A stretch of DNA of 64,000 nucleotides from an uncultured Bacteroidales bacterium (GCA_902799355.1 CADCAG010000005.1:27851-91850), one strand, 5' to 3'; shown: positions 53,401 through 62,624, counted from the stretch's first letter. Notes: generated by a model from the letters alone, not told the origin. Numbers and translations: made by a program.

Positions 53401-56400
53401 CATTAGGACATTTTGAAGTAACGGAGACTTCACTAATACATTTCGGTCAATTTGAGTTTGGTAATAATAATCGTACTATAGATGCACCTCTTATTCTAAA
53501 TGGTGGTATTTATGACCAATATTGTAAAGGAACCAAAGCAAAAACTACTGCTGAAGACCATATTGATTATGTCATTTTAGGTGGCAATGCTTACATGCCT
53601 TCATTCTCACCTGGAGCTCATGTAAACGCCAGTGCTAATTATCCTACCCGCCATTGTGCCGTTAATGTCATTGGAGGAAGAATCAATAACCTTTATCTGA
53701 CAGGAAACTTTAATAATAATGTTACACCGAATGCCGACGACCCCCATTGCTATATCGATGGTGGCTACTTTAAACATGTAGCTGCAGCTGGCAAGGAGGG
53801 TATCAACGGTGATGTTTATTTTAAAATTAATCATTCCGTCATCAATGAGTTCTATGGTGGTAGCACATTGGCTGACAAACTTGTGACAGGCAACATCAAT
53901 GTCACTATTGACAATAGCAAAGTAACGAAATATTGTGGCGGCCCCAAGTTTGGTGATATGACATCAGGCAAGACTGTCACTACCAATGCTACAGGAACAA
54001 CCTTTGGCGTTTACTATGGCGGCGGTAATGGAGGAACGAGTTATGTACAGTATGATTCCAGTGACAAGATTTTTAATGATGCTACTGTAAACTATAACTG
54101 GGGTTCTACTGATTTTGGAAAGTTGAATAATTATACTCCTAACACCTACCGCAGTACAGGCAAGAATTATATGGCCGACTATGAAATGGAGATTGTAAAC
54201 ACCTCAACAGGTACAGATAGCAAGAAAGCTGTCTTCCGAACCTATTTCTACGCAGCACAATTCTCTGCTACCAATACTGGTCCGATTACCAATAACCTTA
54301 CTGACTGTAAAGTACTCACAAGCTTTTATGGTGGAGGAAACCTGGGTGGTGTCATAGGCGATGTCACATCAACGCTTACCGACACAGAAGTTCTTGGTTC
54401 AGCCTTTGGCGCTGGTTACTCTGCGAGCGTCCCCGAGGTGACCATTTATAACAAAGACAAGACGGCTCCAACGGTTAATGTCTATACTGGTATTATTACT
54501 CCTACACCAGAGGATAGCGGTACCAGTACAACTTATACATGGACTAATGAGACATCCCTTGGCGGTCAAACGCTCTCCACAAGTAATCCTGCAGTACTCA
54601 ATGTCGATGGTAAGAATTATTTCTATACAAAAGAACCTCTTGTAAACTTAGGTACCGTTAAAGGTAAGGTAACTTTGAAGATAGAAGGTACAACTACCGT
54701 TGGCGGCAGTGCCTATGGTGGTGGAGAGGAATCCGGTGTGGATGGTGACACGGAAGTGACCGTCACCGGTGGCACCATTGGTACTCCCGGACTTGGCGGA
54801 GCTACTTATGGCAACGTCTATGGCGGTGGTAAAGGTAAGGAAAAAAATGTTACAGCTGGACTGGTGAAGGGTAATACTACTGTTACGATTAGTGGTAATC
54901 CTACCATTCTGCACAATGTCTATGGCGGTGGTGCCTACGGCTCTGTGGGTGATTTTACTTACGATGGCACAACAGGAATGCCTACGGCTCTGGCAACAGC
55001 GAATACGGGTGCTTGTACAGTTACGATTAAGGGTGGTACGATAGGAACCAACGGTCATGAGAACGGCATGGTGTTCGGTTCGTCACGTGGTGATGTAGCC
55101 ACTCCAGAAGGAGAGCCTGCCGTAGACCCCAACGACCGCATGGCGTGGGTTTACAGCACGCATGTCACCATTGGCGATGCCAGTGCTGAAACAAGTCCTA
55201 TTGTTAAGGGCTCTGTCTATGGTAGTGGCGAGAATGGTCACACCTTCCAGAATACCGTTATAGATATTAAGAAGGGTACTGTCGGTATTACCGATACTAA
55301 TATTGACGGAGGTGCTGCCTATGCTTATCGTGGCAACGTCTATGGCGGTGGTTGCGGTACGGATATGTACGACTCCAATAGCGACGGGATACAAGACAAG
55401 TATAACCCGCTGGCTGGTATCGTACAGGGTACTACCACTATCAACATCACCGGTGGACAGGTTGTGCACAATGTCTATGGTGCTGGCGCAATGGGTTCAG
55501 TAGGTGGAAACACTGCTGTTACTGACGCAGGTAAGACCACGATTAACATCACTGGTGGCCGTATCGGCTATGATGGTGTTGATAATGGACATGTATTCGG
55601 TGCTGCCCGTGGTGACTATGGCGTGAGCACTGCTGCTTCAGGTCTCGCTAACGTCAGGGAGACTGCAGTGAACATCAACTATACAACAACACCTGCGGCA
55701 GACAATGAAGATAAGAATGTTCAGCTTATCGCCGGTTCTGTATTCGGTGGCGGCGAGGCCGGTACTGTCAAGGAGAGCGTAGCCGTCAACATGACGGGAG
55801 GTCTGATTCTGAAGGATCTCTATGGCGGTGGCGCCTTGGCTGACACGCAGACCGACAACAGGGATGCTACTGCTAATGAAAATGCGGGCAGCTGGGCTGA
55901 CGCAGAAAAGAAATCCGCACTCCACACCACTACCGTTCGTCTGACTGGCGGACGTGTCGGTGAAGAGGTCTTTGGCGGTGGATTGGGAGAAGAAGGTAAA
56001 CCTGCTTATGTATGGGGTGACGTACTGATTGACCTGAACGGAACGACATCGTCGGGCACAACAGGCACGCCCATCGCTGATGATGCAAAGGGTTGTGTAG
56101 TTGGACAGGTCTTCGGTTGCAACAACATCAACGGAACGCCTAAGGGCGACGTGATGGTGCATGTCTATGCCACACAGTCTCCTAACAAAGCCGACATCAG
56201 TACCAAACCGGAGAAGAATACCGACACGTATGATGTCACGGCAGTCTATGGCGGCGGCAATCAGGCTGCCTATAATCCTGTGACGCCCTATGACCGCACT
56301 TCAGGTGCTAAGACGCAAGTCCTTATTGAGGGCTGTGCGCTCACCAGTATCGAGACCGTCTATGGAGGTGGTAATGCTGCTGCCGTTCCTGAGACCAACG

Positions 56401-59400
56401 TGGTTATCAAGGGCGCTTATGAGATAGGCTACCTGTTTGGCGGCGGTAATGGTAAGGACGACATTGCGCCGGGTGTAGAAAATCCGGGTGCCGACGTCGG
56501 TACACTTGACCATGGCACGACGACTTACGGTACGGGTAATGCCAACACACTGATGGAGGGCGGATTGATTCACGAGGCCGAAGTAGAGAAAATTGTCGGT
56601 GCCGGTAAGTATGCAGACATCGACGGCGATGTGAATATGGACTTGAGCTGTCAGCCGAGCAAAAAGGTTGACCTGCTGTTTGCGGGTGCCGACGAGGCCA
56701 ACGTGAATGGTAATATCACCCTGAACATCACCAACGGCCACTTCGGCAAGGTGTTTGGTGGTAACAACCTGGGTGGTGCCATCAAGGGAAAAATCACGGT
56801 GAACGTCGAGGAGACAGGCTGTCAGCCCATCAAGATTGACGACCTCTACCTGGGTAGCAATGAGGCACCCTACTCTGTCTTCGGCTATTATGAAAGTGAA
56901 GATACTCATCCGGTAACCGGCAAGAAGATTCTGAAGCCGAGAGAGTCGGCAACAGATCCTCGTAAGCCCGTGAAGTATGATGGAACAGAATATGCTTCTA
57001 TCAGCGACTTTACAAATTACGACCAGCCCGAACTGAACATCATCTCTTGCACCTATATCGGCAACGTATTCGGTGGCGGCTTTGGTGAGGGTGCTGTGAT
57101 GTATGCCAACCCGACGGTGAACGTCAATATGGTTAAGGGCGATTTTGGCGATGATGAAGACAAAGGTGTTCCTAAAGTTATGACAGAACTGGGTCTTGAT
57201 GTTACGAAGACTGCGCCGAATCCTGATAAACTGGGTATTATCAGAAATGTATTTGGTGGTGGTGATGCTGCCAATATCGCTGGCGACACCCATGTGAACA
57301 TCGCCACAGAAGCAAATAAGAGTGCCTATATCATTGGCAGTGTCTTTGGTGGCGGTAATGCTGCCGACGTGCTGGGCAATACCAATGTCACGATGAGTGA
57401 CGGTTATGTCTTTAACGGTATCTTTGGTGGCGGCTATGCCGGTTCGGTAGGTACATTCACCAGAAGTACGGCTGCCGCAGATGTCAACATCTATGGACAC
57501 ACAGCTCATACTGGTTGTATTGGTAAGCCCGTTTCTTGCGCAGAAGGCACCGGTAAGTGTACGGTGGTCGTTGACGGCGGTCAGATAGGTCCTATTTCAG
57601 TGGCAACAGAGGGTATGAACAGGTCGAAAGCAGACGGCGGTCCTGTACCGGAAGGCTGGGTATGGGGTGCAGGCCAGGGTCTCGTAGAGGATCCGGCGAC
57701 ACATCCTGATACGCACTTTACGTCATACGTTGGAGAAACTGATGTGACTATCAAAGGTACGGCCCTCGTCATGGAGTCTATCATCGGTGGTGGTGAGTTC
57801 GGACGTGTGCTTGGCAATACGCTCGTCAAGATAGAAGGCGGTCAGATTGGTATCGGTGAGGGAAAGGTTGATGGTAACAACAAGCCCATACGCTATGCTG
57901 ACAACCAGTTCGTCAATCCTCTCACAACGACTATCACCGATGCCAATGCTTTGACTGAATGTTCGCACTACCCATACGGAAGGAATATCGGCACGACCGA
58001 GAACCCCAATTGGGTTTACCTGCCATACGACCCGTATTGCGAGAAGTATCCTGACTATTTTGCTGCTCATCCGGAATTTGCTCCTGCCAGCACTTCGAAT
58101 CCTTCAGACGGTAAGACATGGATTGGCTGTGTATTCGCGGGCGGCTCCGGCTATATGCCCTACGAGAAGAAAGACGGTACAGGCTACGACTGGTGTCCTT
58201 CAGCAGGTTTGGTGGAAGGTGATACCGAAGTGCGTATCTCTGGCGGTCATATCCTGACAAACGTCTATGGCGGCAACGAGATTACCGACGTCAAGGGTAC
58301 AAGTAAGGTGAAGATGACTGGAGGTACGATTGGTGTGCCGCGCACTCTGGAACAGATTGTCAAGCACCCATTGACCTGCTACCTCTTTGGCGCAGGTAAG
58401 GGTGACGAGCGCTCTCGCTTCTATAACTACACCAATACGGGTAGTGTAGAGGTAGAGATATCGGGTGGTATCATTTACGGTTCCGTCTTCGGCGGCTCGG
58501 AGGACGGTCACGTGACAGGCGATATTAAAATGGATATCAAGCCTGGTGCCATCATCGGTACTTGGGGCACCTCATACGTTGACGGTAACGTCTTCGGTGG
58601 TGGTCGCGGCTTCTCCGGCAACACCCTCACGGCTGGTAATGTCGGTGGAAATGTAACTATGAATATCTCAGGTGGTAACATACTGGGTTCGGTCTATGGC
58701 GGTGGACGTCTGGCTTCCGTGGGTACATATCTTGTAGAAACAACAGATGCCAATTACGGCGAGCAGATTCCAGACGTTGGAGATGACAAGCATGGACATA
58801 TCACCATCAATATCAGCGGCGGTACCATTGGTAACGATAAAGAATACATCTATAATCCTACTGCTGAACAGAAGGCTGCGATACCTAACACCACCTTCGA
58901 CTATCAGAACCATCTGCAATACGCCAAGGGTGGTAATGTGTTCACAGGCGGTATGGGACGACTCTACGCACTGGATGGTAAGACCGTACTGACGTCATGG
59001 CAGAAGCTGGGTCAGTGTAAGCAGACCACGCTGAACATGACTGGCGGTACAGTGAAGAGTAGTGTCTATGGCGGTGGCGAGATTGGTATTGTTGCTCAGA
59101 ATGCAACCTTGAATATCGACGGCGGAACTGTAGGCACGAAGATTGTTAATCCGGGAGATGCTACCCAGTATTACAACTTCGGCAGTGTGTTCGGAGGTGG
59201 TAAGGGCAGCACGGATAACATTGATGGTATCAGTGCGGCAGGAACCACACAAGGTGATGTGGAAGTGCATCTGAATAAGACTCCTTCAACAAAGGGTGCT
59301 ATCGTCAACCAGGTATTCGGTTGTAACGATATGAACGGTTCGCCAAAGGGCACCGTCACCGTACACGTCTATGCCACACAATCTCCTGACAAGGACAACA

Positions 59401-60827
59401 TCAGCACCAAACCGGCTAAGGGTACTCAGACGTTTGACGTCGAGGCTGTCTATGGCGGTGGCAACCTGGCTGCTTATGAGCCTGAAGGCGGCAAGAACAC
59501 CACGAAGTCTACCAAGGTCATCATCGATGGTTGCGGACTGACGAGCATCCGTCAGGTCTATGGTGGTGGCAACGCTGCTTCTACACCTGCTACCAATGTG
59601 GAGGTGAATGGCACCTACGAGGTCCTGGAGCTCTTCGGCGGCGGTAACGGCTTTGACAAGTTGCCTGATGGAAGACCTAACCCTGGTGCTAACGTGGGTT
59701 ACAAGAACTATACCGTTTACGAGAAAGTGGCTGAGGAATGGGTTGCCAAGGACGACCCTGCTTATGACACGAAAGAGGAGCGTACCGCAGGAAACAGTGC
59801 CATCACCTATGGCACCGGCCAGGCGTCCCTCAATGTCTTTGGTGGTACCATTCACCGCGTCTTTGGCGGTTCTAACACCAAGGGTAATGTGCGACAGACG
59901 GCTGTCACCCTGCTGGACGAGAACAGCGGATGTGACTTCTGCGTAGACGAGGCCTACGGCGGTGGTAAGAGTGCACCGATGGATGCCGAAGCCAAGCTGC
60001 TGATGGCTTGTATACCGGGACTGAACGCTGTCTATGGCGGTGCCGAGGCTGCTGCCATCCAGGGCAATGTGACGCTGAACATCACCAACGGTACCTTCGA
60101 CCGTGTGTTTGGCGGTAACAACCTCAGCGGTACCATCAATGGTTCCATCACAGTGAATATCGAGGAGATAGGCTGCCGACCTATCAAGATTGGCGAGCTC
60201 TATGGCGGTGGCAACCAAGCTGGCTACTCGGTATATGGCTATAATGCCGACGGCACACCGAAGGAGTCTGGCACGAAGATCTACGAAGACCCACAGGTCA
60301 ACGTGAAGTCCTTCACCAGCATCGGCAAGGTCTTCGGCGGTGGCTATGGTGACGGTGCCACGATGGTGGGCAATCCGACGGTGAACGTCAACGAGGTCTA
60401 TGGCAGATGGTACGACGACGATACGTCGGTTGTCGGTGATGATGCCAAGACTTCCGGCAACTACCCCATCCCATCACATGCCAAGGGCAAGATGGGTGCT
60501 ATCAGCGAGATCTTCGGTGGCGGTAACGCTGCCAAGGTCATTGGTAGCACGACGGTCAACATCGCTACCCAAGAGGAGGTCTATTTGGTGAAGCAGGTAG
60601 CTGCTGGCACCACCCTGCCAGCTGGCTGTTACACCCGCAGCGGAGCAGGTACTACGGCCAGTCCGTATGTCTATACTGCAGCTTCAGGCACTGCTTCTGC
60701 AGACATCACCTACTACGAGAAGAGGGACGTCCTCGGTGCCGACATCCGCGGTAATGTCTATGGCGGTGGTAACAATGCCGAGGTGACGGGTAATGCGAAT
60801 GTAACTGTTGGCAAGCGTAACGAATGA
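50442..60827 (+). CDS. Giant secreted protein 2 with Y/F-G-G-G repeats, no C-terminal sorting tail
   Basis: A 3461-residue exported protein; the signal segment SISLLLMLVLGSGSVWGQ ends near residue 35. Residues ~38-215 look beta-trefoil-like (YNIIHAADGKYLAANPAY). Two chitobiase/hexosaminidase C-terminal-like modules follow (AAIYYTTDGSTPT, AVIHYTTDGSPATA, ~220-360). GLUG-like segments lie at ~430-530 (GYCGGIVGWLKDDSRVINCF, GGTTVGGIVGYNNF). About 35 Y/F-G-G-G/N motifs fill residues ~1190-3455, including a ~400-residue internal duplication. It ends abruptly (ANVTVGKRNE) in the repeats, lacking the modules and T9SS-like tail of giant 1, and overlaps the next gene as ATGA. Adhesin or surface-layer function is inferred. 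Confidence 0.75.
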   Translation: MSTTYEHTKQVTRLMAGSISLLLMLVLGSGSVWGQDYSGMYYLGNGNGYNAENVANNFYLVPATNADYATGQPHLTTSKTGHVNNSCWYIIKNGAYYNIIHAADGKYLAANPAYDGTSGNDVGRLRVHLEAMDTPDNSTLFEIKPNNNGGYNIRHKDMSDKINNKTITYLDPAGGNIDNTNLTNYRTMDTSSGKVNVGGGIGYWTDEPAARWYFENALSIDSPTITNNFDGTITITADGGAAIYYTTDGSTPTMSSSVYSTAITLTDDITVIKAIAKAASDPFPTLVTTYELPVCEKPVITVSGGIVTITCATAGAVIHYTTDGSPATASSTTYTGPFVKGSISTIRAVATSPGYIVSNEAALMPPTEVSSSSQITDMSGNYSLASNFSSDVSIGTSDNPFSGTIDGNMVTLSGLSHPLVAYANGATIKNVMLKDVQVSGSGNVGAIAGVAEGYSRIYNCGILPSNNKYENETSYVSSSDGYCGGIVGWLKDDSRVINCFSYANITGGTTVGGIVGYNNFASTTEVSDGKYSKLKTAVVNCMFYGNITGGTTRYPVYGGEKILNKTATGINNYDFYRAEANLGLTDNNHYNCSFPAKEEYLTKYEYYRYLLNSNRELCGWWVGAPSAPSGMLIADVQDVEKDASLMAKWVLDPSIAPYPILKPAGKYYSAINQDPDKRINPVSKAWESRPTSENKIMTKAAPDTEGQKLGSVTVTINKGGSLSGSSSKDITITAMDIDNNDFCYGKIQLPYYNSIFGDPNSNDWTTRYGGNYGDKVVVGWEITSVTGGTEGELVKNWETGYNFADRDCTNKDKERIFAQGGYYYVPNGVTAITITAKWADAIYLDNSANNSYDRVYMSGTNEGTDFAPAGHRPTTLGNGKTVQTGTISSKIPTNDDVYSKAIVLVGNHQYRTGGVHLGAATKGCTIISADFDLDDEPDYCLVWQLGTSTNRQDICPIRFDFLPVIEMGMAMKEDGSTQYYSLGCYLPLGHFEVTETSLIHFGQFEFGNNNRTIDAPLILNGGIYDQYCKGTKAKTTAEDHIDYVILGGNAYMPSFSPGAHVNASANYPTRHCAVNVIGGRINNLYLTGNFNNNVTPNADDPHCYIDGGYFKHVAAAGKEGINGDVYFKINHSVINEFYGGSTLADKLVTGNINVTIDNSKVTKYCGGPKFGDMTSGKTVTTNATGTTFGVYYGGGNGGTSYVQYDSSDKIFNDATVNYNWGSTDFGKLNNYTPNTYRSTGKNYMADYEMEIVNTSTGTDSKKAVFRTYFYAAQFSATNTGPITNNLTDCKVLTSFYGGGNLGGVIGDVTSTLTDTEVLGSAFGAGYSASVPEVTIYNKDKTAPTVNVYTGIITPTPEDSGTSTTYTWTNETSLGGQTLSTSNPAVLNVDGKNYFYTKEPLVNLGTVKGKVTLKIEGTTTVGGSAYGGGEESGVDGDTEVTVTGGTIGTPGLGGATYGNVYGGGKGKEKNVTAGLVKGNTTVTISGNPTILHNVYGGGAYGSVGDFTYDGTTGMPTALATANTGACTVTIKGGTIGTNGHENGMVFGSSRGDVATPEGEPAVDPNDRMAWVYSTHVTIGDASAETSPIVKGSVYGSGENGHTFQNTVIDIKKGTVGITDTNIDGGAAYAYRGNVYGGGCGTDMYDSNSDGIQDKYNPLAGIVQGTTTINITGGQVVHNVYGAGAMGSVGGNTAVTDAGKTTINITGGRIGYDGVDNGHVFGAARGDYGVSTAASGLANVRETAVNINYTTTPAADNEDKNVQLIAGSVFGGGEAGTVKESVAVNMTGGLILKDLYGGGALADTQTDNRDATANENAGSWADAEKKSALHTTTVRLTGGRVGEEVFGGGLGEEGKPAYVWGDVLIDLNGTTSSGTTGTPIADDAKGCVVGQVFGCNNINGTPKGDVMVHVYATQSPNKADISTKPEKNTDTYDVTAVYGGGNQAAYNPVTPYDRTSGAKTQVLIEGCALTSIETVYGGGNAAAVPETNVVIKGAYEIGYLFGGGNGKDDIAPGVENPGADVGTLDHGTTTYGTGNANTLMEGGLIHEAEVEKIVGAGKYADIDGDVNMDLSCQPSKKVDLLFAGADEANVNGNITLNITNGHFGKVFGGNNLGGAIKGKITVNVEETGCQPIKIDDLYLGSNEAPYSVFGYYESEDTHPVTGKKILKPRESATDPRKPVKYDGTEYASISDFTNYDQPELNIISCTYIGNVFGGGFGEGAVMYANPTVNVNMVKGDFGDDEDKGVPKVMTELGLDVTKTAPNPDKLGIIRNVFGGGDAANIAGDTHVNIATEANKSAYIIGSVFGGGNAADVLGNTNVTMSDGYVFNGIFGGGYAGSVGTFTRSTAAADVNIYGHTAHTGCIGKPVSCAEGTGKCTVVVDGGQIGPISVATEGMNRSKADGGPVPEGWVWGAGQGLVEDPATHPDTHFTSYVGETDVTIKGTALVMESIIGGGEFGRVLGNTLVKIEGGQIGIGEGKVDGNNKPIRYADNQFVNPLTTTITDANALTECSHYPYGRNIGTTENPNWVYLPYDPYCEKYPDYFAAHPEFAPASTSNPSDGKTWIGCVFAGGSGYMPYEKKDGTGYDWCPSAGLVEGDTEVRISGGHILTNVYGGNEITDVKGTSKVKMTGGTIGVPRTLEQIVKHPLTCYLFGAGKGDERSRFYNYTNTGSVEVEISGGIIYGSVFGGSEDGHVTGDIKMDIKPGAIIGTWGTSYVDGNVFGGGRGFSGNTLTAGNVGGNVTMNISGGNILGSVYGGGRLASVGTYLVETTDANYGEQIPDVGDDKHGHITINISGGTIGNDKEYIYNPTAEQKAAIPNTTFDYQNHLQYAKGGNVFTGGMGRLYALDGKTVLTSWQKLGQCKQTTLNMTGGTVKSSVYGGGEIGIVAQNATLNIDGGTVGTKIVNPGDATQYYNFGSVFGGGKGSTDNIDGISAAGTTQGDVEVHLNKTPSTKGAIVNQVFGCNDMNGSPKGTVTVHVYATQSPDKDNISTKPAKGTQTFDVEAVYGGGNLAAYEPEGGKNTTKSTKVIIDGCGLTSIRQVYGGGNAASTPATNVEVNGTYEVLELFGGGNGFDKLPDGRPNPGANVGYKNYTVYEKVAEEWVAKDDPAYDTKEERTAGNSAITYGTGQASLNVFGGTIHRVFGGSNTKGNVRQTAVTLLDENSGCDFCVDEAYGGGKSAPMDAEAKLLMACIPGLNAVYGGAEAAAIQGNVTLNITNGTFDRVFGGNNLSGTINGSITVNIEEIGCRPIKIGELYGGGNQAGYSVYGYNADGTPKESGTKIYEDPQVNVKSFTSIGKVFGGGYGDGATMVGNPTVNVNEVYGRWYDDDTSVVGDDAKTSGNYPIPSHAKGKMGAISEIFGGGNAAKVIGSTTVNIATQEEVYLVKQVAAGTTLPAGCYTRSGAGTTASPYVYTAASGTASADITYYEKRDVLGADIRGNVYGGGNNAEVTGNANVTVGKRNE
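56098..57312 (+). repeat. First copy of long internal duplication in giant gene 2
   Basis: Encodes about 400 residues from VGQVFGCNNINGTPKGD through VYGGGNQAAYNP, LTSIETVYGGGNAAAVPETN and FGKVFGGNNLGGAIKGKITV to HVNIATEA. The order of blocks repeats at 59304-60569. Confidence 0.85.
59304..60569 (+). repeat. Second copy of long internal duplication in giant gene 2
   Basis: Encodes VNQVFGCNDMNGSPKGT, VYGGGNLAAYEP, LTSIRQVYGGGNAASTPATN, FDRVFGGNNLSGTINGSITV and TTVNIATQE in the same order as 56098-57312. DNA identity is visible too (HVYATQSP and ISTKP blocks), with one insertion of ~60 residues near 59700-59960. Confidence 0.85.
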
Positions 60828-61642
60828 TGCGGCCAGGACATATAGGCAGGAGATGGCTGTTGACAGTGCTTGTTAGCCTGTCAACACTGTCGCTGGCGGC
60901 CCAGGGCTATCCGGTGCCTCAGGTGCCCGACTCCATCACGGACGCTGCTGCACGCTGCGACTATGCCACCCAGCGCTACTGGGACCACTACGACTTCAAC
61001 GACACTACCCTACTCAGAACAGACTATGCCGAGCAGGCACTCGTCGACTTCCTGTGGCTGGCGAAATATGCCTCGGAGAAGGGACGTGAACAGGCCGTCG
61101 ACAAATGGGTGCGCCTGATGAAGTCCTCACCTGTCGCCTATCGCTATTTCGTCGGCAAGGCCCGCCAGTATCTGACCAATCCCGAATCTCCCGTCTATGC
61201 CCTAATCGCTATGGAACGCATCACGGGCAACCGCATCGGTGACGTGGCTACTGACTTCGCGTACTATACAGCCGATGGTCAGCGTCGCCTGCTCAGCGAG
61301 ACGGCTACCGACCGCATGACGCTCCTGCTGTTCTACGACCCCGACTGCGACAACTGCCGCAACATGATAGCACGCCTGCGCACGGACGACGCCATCAACA
61401 AGGCTATCGCCAAGGGACTGTTGACAGTCCTTGCCGTCTATACCGAAGAGGACTACGACCGTTGGCACGCCACGCTCAAGGACATGCCCGCCAACTGGAC
61501 CGTTGCCACCGACCATGCCGTGGTAACGACCAACGAGTTATACGACCTGACGGTCATGCCCGCCCTATACCTGCTAGACTCCCAAAAGCGGGTAGTCCAG
61601 AAAGACAGCATCACCGCCATCCGTCAGTGTCTCAGCGAATAA
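60824..61642 (+). CDS. DUF5106-like exported thioredoxin-fold protein
   Basis: A 272-residue exported protein; the signal peptide ends LSLAAQG. Residues ~30-150 fit the helical DUF5106 region (DYATQRYWDHYDFNDTTLLR, TDYAEQALVDFL). Residues ~155-272 are thioredoxin-like: MTLLLFYDPDCDNCRNMIAR has a C-D-N-C pair in the active-site position, and NELYDLTVMPALYLLDSQKR carries the cis-proline loop. It may act in periplasmic thiol chemistry, but CDNC is not a standard thioredoxin motif and activity is unproven. It begins at ATGATG overlapping the giant gene's stop, so translation is probably coupled; whether it helps fold the cysteine-poor giant protein is open. Confidence 0.82.
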   Translation: MMRPGHIGRRWLLTVLVSLSTLSLAAQGYPVPQVPDSITDAAARCDYATQRYWDHYDFNDTTLLRTDYAEQALVDFLWLAKYASEKGREQAVDKWVRLMKSSPVAYRYFVGKARQYLTNPESPVYALIAMERITGNRIGDVATDFAYYTADGQRRLLSETATDRMTLLLFYDPDCDNCRNMIARLRTDDAINKAIAKGLLTVLAVYTEEDYDRWHATLKDMPANWTVATDHAVVTTNELYDLTVMPALYLLDSQKRVVQKDSITAIRQCLSE

Positions 61643-61679
61643 TTTTAGAGAATCCATGTGATATCAGAAAAATTATTCG

Positions 61680-61687
61680 TACTTTTG
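61680..61687 (+). promoter_or_regulatory. Promoter -7 box of WYL regulator gene
   Basis: TACTTTTG fits TAnnTTTG. It ends only five bases before ATG 61693, implying a leaderless or nearly leaderless transcript. Confidence 0.6.
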
Positions 61688-61692
61688 CAGTG

Positions 61693-62583
61693 ATGAAAGC
61701 TGCTAAGACCTTCCGCCAGTACATCTGGATTATTAACACGCTCAGAGCCTACAAGGGACTCACCTTCGAGGAGCTGAGCCAGAAGTGGGCGACCGACGCT
61801 ATTGCCGACGGCAACCCCCTGCAACGCTCTTCGTTCAACCGCCACCGCGACGCCATCCTCTCCATGTTCGGCATCATCATTGAGTGCGACAAGAAGACCT
61901 ACAAATACTACATCAGCAATAAAGACTCGCTGAGCGACGGCTCCATAGAGCGGTGGCTCTTCTCCACGCTCACCGTGCACGGCGTGCTCAGCGACAGCGC
62001 AGCCGTCAAGGAACGCGTGGTGCTGGAGGACGTGCCGGCAGGCCTGGAGTACCTGGACACCATCTTCACAGCCATCAAGACAAACCGCCGTGTCCACATC
62101 GGCTACCAGAAGTTTGGCACCGAGGGCTACGAGAAGACTGTATGCCCCTATGCGCTGAAGCTGTTTCACCAGCGCTGGTACCTGCTGGCCAGAACCGCCG
62201 ACGACCAGATGCGCATCTACGCTTTCGACCGCCTGAAGAACGTGACGCTGACCGACAAGAGCTTCGCCATGCCTGCCGACTTCCTGCCACAGGAGTACTT
62301 CTCCGAGTATTTCGGCGTGCTGACGGACAAGACGCCCATGGCGCATGTCGTCGTGCGCACCTACGGCAATACGGCCAACTACCTGCGCACCCTGCCCTTG
62401 CACCACTCACAATGCGAGATAGCGACCACCGAACAGTATGCCGACTTTGCCTTCGACATACGCCCCACGGCCGACTTCCTGGGACAGCTGCTCTCCCACG
62501 GCGACGGCATAGAGGTGCTGGAACCGGCCCACGTCCGACAAAGGATGAGGGAGATGATAGCCAGAAATCTTAAAAGATATTAA
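61693..62583 (+). CDS. WYL-domain transcriptional regulator
   Basis: A 296-residue cytoplasmic regulator. ATG 61693 (MKAAKTFRQYIWIINTLRAY) is chosen; the frame is open further upstream to 61462, but that part overlaps the DUF5106 gene in another frame and precedes the promoter. Residues ~1-75 are a winged-helix-like DNA-binding region (LTFEELSQKWATD, RSSFNRHRDAILSMFGIII). Residues ~135-215 form the WYL domain: FTAIKTNRRVHIGYQKF, the motif HQRWYLLARTADDQMRIYAF, then DRLKNVTLTDKSF. A C-terminal extension follows (AHVVVRTYGNTANYLRTLPL). WYL proteins often sense nucleic-acid ligands and sit next to mobile or defence genes; a KilAC-VapE cassette lies downstream. Confidence 0.88.
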   Translation: MKAAKTFRQYIWIINTLRAYKGLTFEELSQKWATDAIADGNPLQRSSFNRHRDAILSMFGIIIECDKKTYKYYISNKDSLSDGSIERWLFSTLTVHGVLSDSAAVKERVVLEDVPAGLEYLDTIFTAIKTNRRVHIGYQKFGTEGYEKTVCPYALKLFHQRWYLLARTADDQMRIYAFDRLKNVTLTDKSFAMPADFLPQEYFSEYFGVLTDKTPMAHVVVRTYGNTANYLRTLPLHHSQCEIATTEQYADFAFDIRPTADFLGQLLSHGDGIEVLEPAHVRQRMREMIARNLKRY

Positions 62584-62591
62584 ATCCTCAA

Positions 62592-62618
62592 GGGGTGTCC
62601 CGTACTTTGGGACACCCC
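62592..62618. promoter_or_regulatory. Perfect palindrome between WYL gene and small-peptide gene
   Basis: GGGGTGTCCC and GGGACACCCC are perfect ten-base arms around GTACTTT. It lies eight bases after the WYL stop and seven bases before the next -7 box. It can act as an operator, or as the hairpin of a weak terminator; no long T-run follows. Confidence 0.7.
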
Positions 62619-62624
62619 CTGTTG

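Noticed and set aside
56301-57509. 402-codon reverse frame opposite giant gene 2
   Set aside because: Shadow of the repetitive Y/F-G-G-G coding sequence; similar frames appear opposite other repeats at 59286-60218, 45265-46308 and 41461-42576.
61953-62573. 206-codon forward frame overlapping the WYL gene
   Set aside because: Out-of-frame shadow rich in Arg, Ala and His, with no domain; the WYL frame is clearly coding.
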